64,000 nucleotides of DNA from Pristionchus mayeri. Taxonomy: Eukaryota > Nematoda > Chromadorea > Rhabditida > Neodiplogasteridae. Position numbers and translations under genes: made by a program. The stretch lies in NCBI GenBank assembly GCA_036245805.1, contig BTRK01000002.1:42514661-42578660 (forward strand). Reading direction: 5' to 3'. Shown in pieces: positions 60,326 to 64,000 of the stretch. The stretch's first letter is position 1, and each line of letters opens with the position of its first letter. The notes under the pieces are model-generated. The model saw only the letters and a list, made by a program, of their open reading frames with translations. It did not search any database and was not told where the DNA came from.

Positions 60326-63300
60326 ATGCGCTTCGAGACGGTCAAGCACTTGCTGCGCTGCCTTGCAATGTACTCGTGGATGACAATAATGGTGTATATC
60401 TGCGTGTTCGCATTTCCGCCAAAATACGATGTTGATCCGATCGATAGGTGATACATTTGTTTTAAACGACAATTTGTTATAAATAATACTTCAATATTTT
60501 TTCAGGTACGGATTATTAACGTCAATTGTTCTGTATGTTTGGAAGTGCCTTCCTCTATTAGCGCTTCATCAGTGCGTATTTCACCTAATTGGCCTCACTT
60601 TCTTCAATTCGTTCAAAGAAACGGTTGGCTTTCACATTTATCTTTTATGTCAATATAGTCATATTCGTCGAAAAATATCTGTACATGATTACCTGTACTT
60701 TGTTTTAAAAAAGATCGTGTTTTAGTCAATATAATAGAGCTGGAAAGGCTCGAAACTAGTTTGAAACTAGATCGAAAAATTGCTCGAAACTTGCAGGTGC
60801 CAAAGAAATGCAGTTCCACGTATGAACCTTTTATCTGCTTTCGCGTCGTTACTAGGGGATTGTATCCACGACTAGTTAAGGTGAGTGGTGTCAATCGTCG
60901 TTGGACATTTAACTGAAAGGATACACTTGAAGGACAATCTGACATTGAATATCGAAGCATGCAAAAGGGCCGGCATGACCAATTTCCTGTTTGAAGTGAG
61001 TAATGCTTCCCGCTTTAACTTTTGCCCATCGTGGCTCTGCAATCAAATGCACTTTTGCGTCACATCATCGATGAAATGATGTTATCATCTTCCGCGCGTA
61101 AAAAACTCACCCGACTCGAAATTCCAGAGCGAGAGATGCGAGAGCGCAGAGATAGAGAGGAAATTCATGTACTTGGAAATTCATGTATTCTCCTCCATGT
61201 TTTTAAAAGAGAATGATTACCTATTATGATGTTATGAACGCAAAAAGGCGGCAACTGAAACTTGCAGTACGTGAAAATTGCAGATCGTTACCGACAGCAG
61301 TATTTGCTTACCAGCTAACCATGCCGCTCGAGAAATTGTCGTTCCTGAAGTATACAGGTAGACTCTGTCGAAACTCGATTACAATTCTGAAGCATATCCC
61401 AATCTCGGAGTGAAGGCTGAAACTCAACGGTTTCTCTCCCGAATAGTGCTGCTATGAGAGTAGAATACACCACGTAGGTAATCACAGACCAAAATCGACG
61501 TTTTCTCTGAAATTTAACGAACTATTGTTGTATTACTCATTTATGTTACGTTGAAATGTACACATTCCGGAATTGTGTTTTCAGGCCGAAAAGTGGGGCG
61601 CTTTTCAAAGCTCGAGCACTGAGCTACTGCCTGGAAGACGAAGTTAATAAGTTGAAGGTTGGCATTCAATTAATTCATTCTTATCAACTCACAGATTTAC
61701 AAATGTAAATACACATTTTGTCTTCAGGACTCTGATTGGGTAGTGCATCTGGATGAGGAAACCCTGCTCACGCAAAATTCGGTAATAATCACGATTTATT
61801 TTCTTGCGATTTAACCGGACTACCTTCGCATTTCAATCAATTTTGGGCATTATCAACATAGGGTCGGTCCGCTAAAATGATGACCATGGTTACTGCAGGT
61901 GTGCGGGATTCTCAACTTCGTCTGTGACGGCAGGCACGACTTTGGACAAGGAATGATCACGTATGCCAGCGGGGAGATCGTCAACTGGTGGACCACGCTA
62001 TCAGATATGTACAGGTTAGATATACTACTTTCGGTAAAAAAATTAAACCGAAGCGTATAACATTATTTAACGATGTGTGGTTTCGTTGGCAAAAATATGC
62101 ATATTTACAAAATATTTCAAATGCAGAGTTGCTGATGACTGCGGCAAGCTGCGAGCCCAACTTTCCTTGCTCCACAAGCCAATCTTCGGATGGAAGGGAT
62201 CTTACGTTGTTACTAGGGTAAGCATAACTGTCGGCCTGTTTAATCTGTCAGAAATCTGCGAGAAAAGTTGCGTAAAAAGTTCGCGAACTTCTGATTCTCT
62301 CCTGTTCGTGTGCTCTCTCTTTTTCTCTAACCAGGTCGTTGAAAAGTTCACGAACTTTTCGACGAACTATGTTCGAAATTCGTGCTTTTCTTTTGTTTTA
62401 CTTATTTTTAGGGATTATTTTTGCGTTTAGCTTATGAATACTTTGAAGGACAACCTTCCCTTAGCTGGAATAGCTTCAGAATACAGCGTAGTGAAAGTAA
62501 ACACGGTTGGAGTAATTTTTTCGATTATGGGTCACCACTTTAACCACCCTATAATGTCAAGCTATTCCATCAGAGGGAAGGTTGTCCTTATAATCAGTCA
62601 TAAGTTAAAAGCAAAAATAATTGATAAAAATAAGAAAAACAAAAGAAAAGTACGAATTTCGAACAAATTTAGGCCGGTTTTTAACGAACTTTTCAAGGAG
62701 CTGCGTGAAAAGTTAGAGAAAGAAGAGAGAGCACGCGTTTTCGAGAGAGGGAAAAGGAAGTAAACAATCACTGCTTCCTTTTCCCTCTCTCAAGAACGCG
62801 TGTTTCTCTAACTTTTCACGCAGCTCCTTGAAAAGTTCGTTAAAAACCGGCATAAATTCGTTCGAAATTCGTACTTTTCTTTTGTTTTACTTATTTTTAT
62901 CAATTATTTTTGCTTTTACCTTATGACTGATTATAAGGACAACCTTCCCTCTGATGGAATAGCTTGACATTACAGGGTGGTTAAAGTGGTGACCCATAAT
63001 CGAAAAAATTACTCCAACTATTCCAGCTAAGGGAAGGTTGTCCTTCAAAGTATTCATAAGCTAAACGCAAAAATAATCCCTAAAAATAAGTAAAACAAAA
63101 GAAAAGCACGAATTTCGATAGTTCGTCAAAAAGTTCGTGAACTTTTCAACGACCTGTTAGAGAAAAAGAGAGAGCACACGAACAGGAGAGAATCAGAAGT
63201 TCGCGAACTTTTTGCGCAACTTTTTACGCAACTTTTCTCGCATCTTTTTGACAGATTAAACAGGTCGTATGTTGTTTGACCATTTGAAATTTCTTTTCAC

Positions 63301-64000
63301 GACATAAAATGAGATCTGCTATGAAATGTGGATCAGTGTTGCTTTTTTATATTGTTATAGCAATATTGTTTATTACAATCGTGCGTTGAATATGAAATTT
63401 GGGGCTTCTTGAGAGTGAGAACTGTTTTAGTACGGCGCTGAGCGCACGATCGGCTGGGATCACGGACCGGAGGGAAGCATCTGCGAGGACGCCTTCTTCG
63501 GAATCGTTGCGATGCAAGCGGGATACTCCTTCGACTTCATTGAAGGTTAGCATGCACACTAACATTCGAAATTCCGGTCCGATGCCATTTATTCCGAACA
63601 ATATCTCATCCATATAATCGACGAGAGATTGCATGAATACATAACCATGTTATAAGTTCTCGAACTCCAAAAAAACTTTCACCATCGGATTAACACTTTT
63701 TATCAAATTTGCATCCGACACTTTCACGTTTTTCTCATTGTAAATATTATTTAAGGAGAAATGCTCGAGAAGAGTCCTTTCACCGTCATGGATATGCTCA
63801 AACAACGCAAAAGGTGGCTTGAAGGACTCCTGCTAACGGTTCACTCGAAGAAAATTCGATTCCTGCACAAGGTTAAAAAATATGGCATGAAATGATTCAT
63901 AGAAAACATCACTTCGACAGGAATAGCCCCAAAATCGCTCCAAATATTCTTTGCTCCCCATAATACGCGGAAATACGCATTTTATCATAAAAGACTGGAG
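60326..64000 (+). CDS. bre-3: BRE-3/egghead-type beta-1,4-mannosyltransferase, 5' part
   Basis: This enzyme family adds mannose to glucosylceramide in the arthroseries glycosphingolipid pathway, in secretory membranes. Exons in the window: 60326-60447, 60506-60623, 60797-60880, 60933-60995, 61284-61357, 61585-61657, 61728-61781, 61899-62014, 62127-62217, 63431-63545, 63756-63871; these make 342 codons, all in phase. Two hydrophobic segments lie at the N-terminus (exons 1-2). The GT2-type catalytic region follows: VTRGLYPRLVK, IVTDSS, SGALFKARAL, WVVHLDEETLL (acidic motif), FGQGMITYASGEIVNWWTTL, KPIFGWKGSYVV, EGSICEDAFFG (ED motif) and KQRKRWLEG (QxxRW). The family is about 450 residues, so the last quarter lies beyond the window. 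A 1.0-kb nested foldback sits in the intron 62218-63430. I am confident of the family. Confidence 0.95.
62234..63265. repeat. Nested foldback (palindrome of palindromes) in a bre-3 intron
   Basis: 'cctgtttaatctgtca' at the left is mirrored by 'tgacagattaaacagg' at the right. Each half is itself folded: 'aaggacaaccttccc' near 62446 is answered by 'gggaaggttgtcctt' near 62576, and the same pair appears inverted near 62938 and 63030. The centre is a third hairpin (gggaaaaggaag/cttccttttccc near 62748-62786). Repeated GTTCG/CGAAC and CTTTTCACG blocks fill the arms. Confidence 0.9.

Noticed and set aside
62434..62763. 109-codon open frame in the bre-3 intron
   Set aside because: It is one arm of the nested palindrome; the lysine-rich translation is a repeat by-product.
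1..64000. CRISPR array, bacterial operon or prophage
   Set aside because: The spliced genes and nematode families rule out a prokaryotic context; no regularly spaced direct repeats of CRISPR type were seen.
1..64000. tRNA or rRNA genes
   Set aside because: I found no convincing B-box plus cloverleaf or rRNA core by eye; a tRNAscan-SE or Infernal run would be decisive.

Overview
The window is nuclear DNA of a nematode. The reasons are many short exons (about 40-170 nt) with GT-AG introns, a bre-3/egghead glycosyltransferase, a decayed serpentine chemoreceptor, mariner elements, and a very high load of foldback (inverted-repeat) elements, most of them inside introns. The exon style fits a diplogastrid such as Pristionchus, but that is inference, not proof.

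Layout. 1-5.7 kb: repeats and a broken chemoreceptor-like gene split by a 1.1-kb foldback element. 5.7-6.9 kb: a decayed mariner. 6.9-14.9 kb, minus strand: a secreted cysteine-rich protein whose 3' half is three tandem copies of one eight-exon block; its last visible exon runs into the mariner. 16.8-52.9 kb: three copies of a P4-ATPase (lipid flippase, ATP10-like). Copy 1 (16.85-26.58, +) is nearly intact, with one damaged splice junction. Copy 2 (30.8-41.3, +) is a pseudogene with frameshifts and a lost GDGxND aspartate. Copy 3 (52.9-41.8, -) is intact across more than 30 exons. Copies 1 and 2 are in direct orientation; copies 2 and 3 converge tail to tail about 590 bp apart. A second decayed mariner, two further terminal-inverted-repeat elements and several foldbacks sit in or between them. 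53-60 kb: repeat-rich and gene-poor, with one weak candidate secreted-protein gene. 60.3-64 kb (+): the first 11 exons of bre-3, running off the window.

How the genes relate. The flippase copies form one duplicated family with three fates. bre-3 acts in glycosphingolipid assembly and the flippases in membrane lipid asymmetry; apart from that shared membrane-lipid theme no operon or pathway link is visible. The strongest unusual signals are the diverging flippase copies, the duplicated exon block of the cysteine-rich gene, and several unrelated foldback families placed in introns, often next to splice sites.
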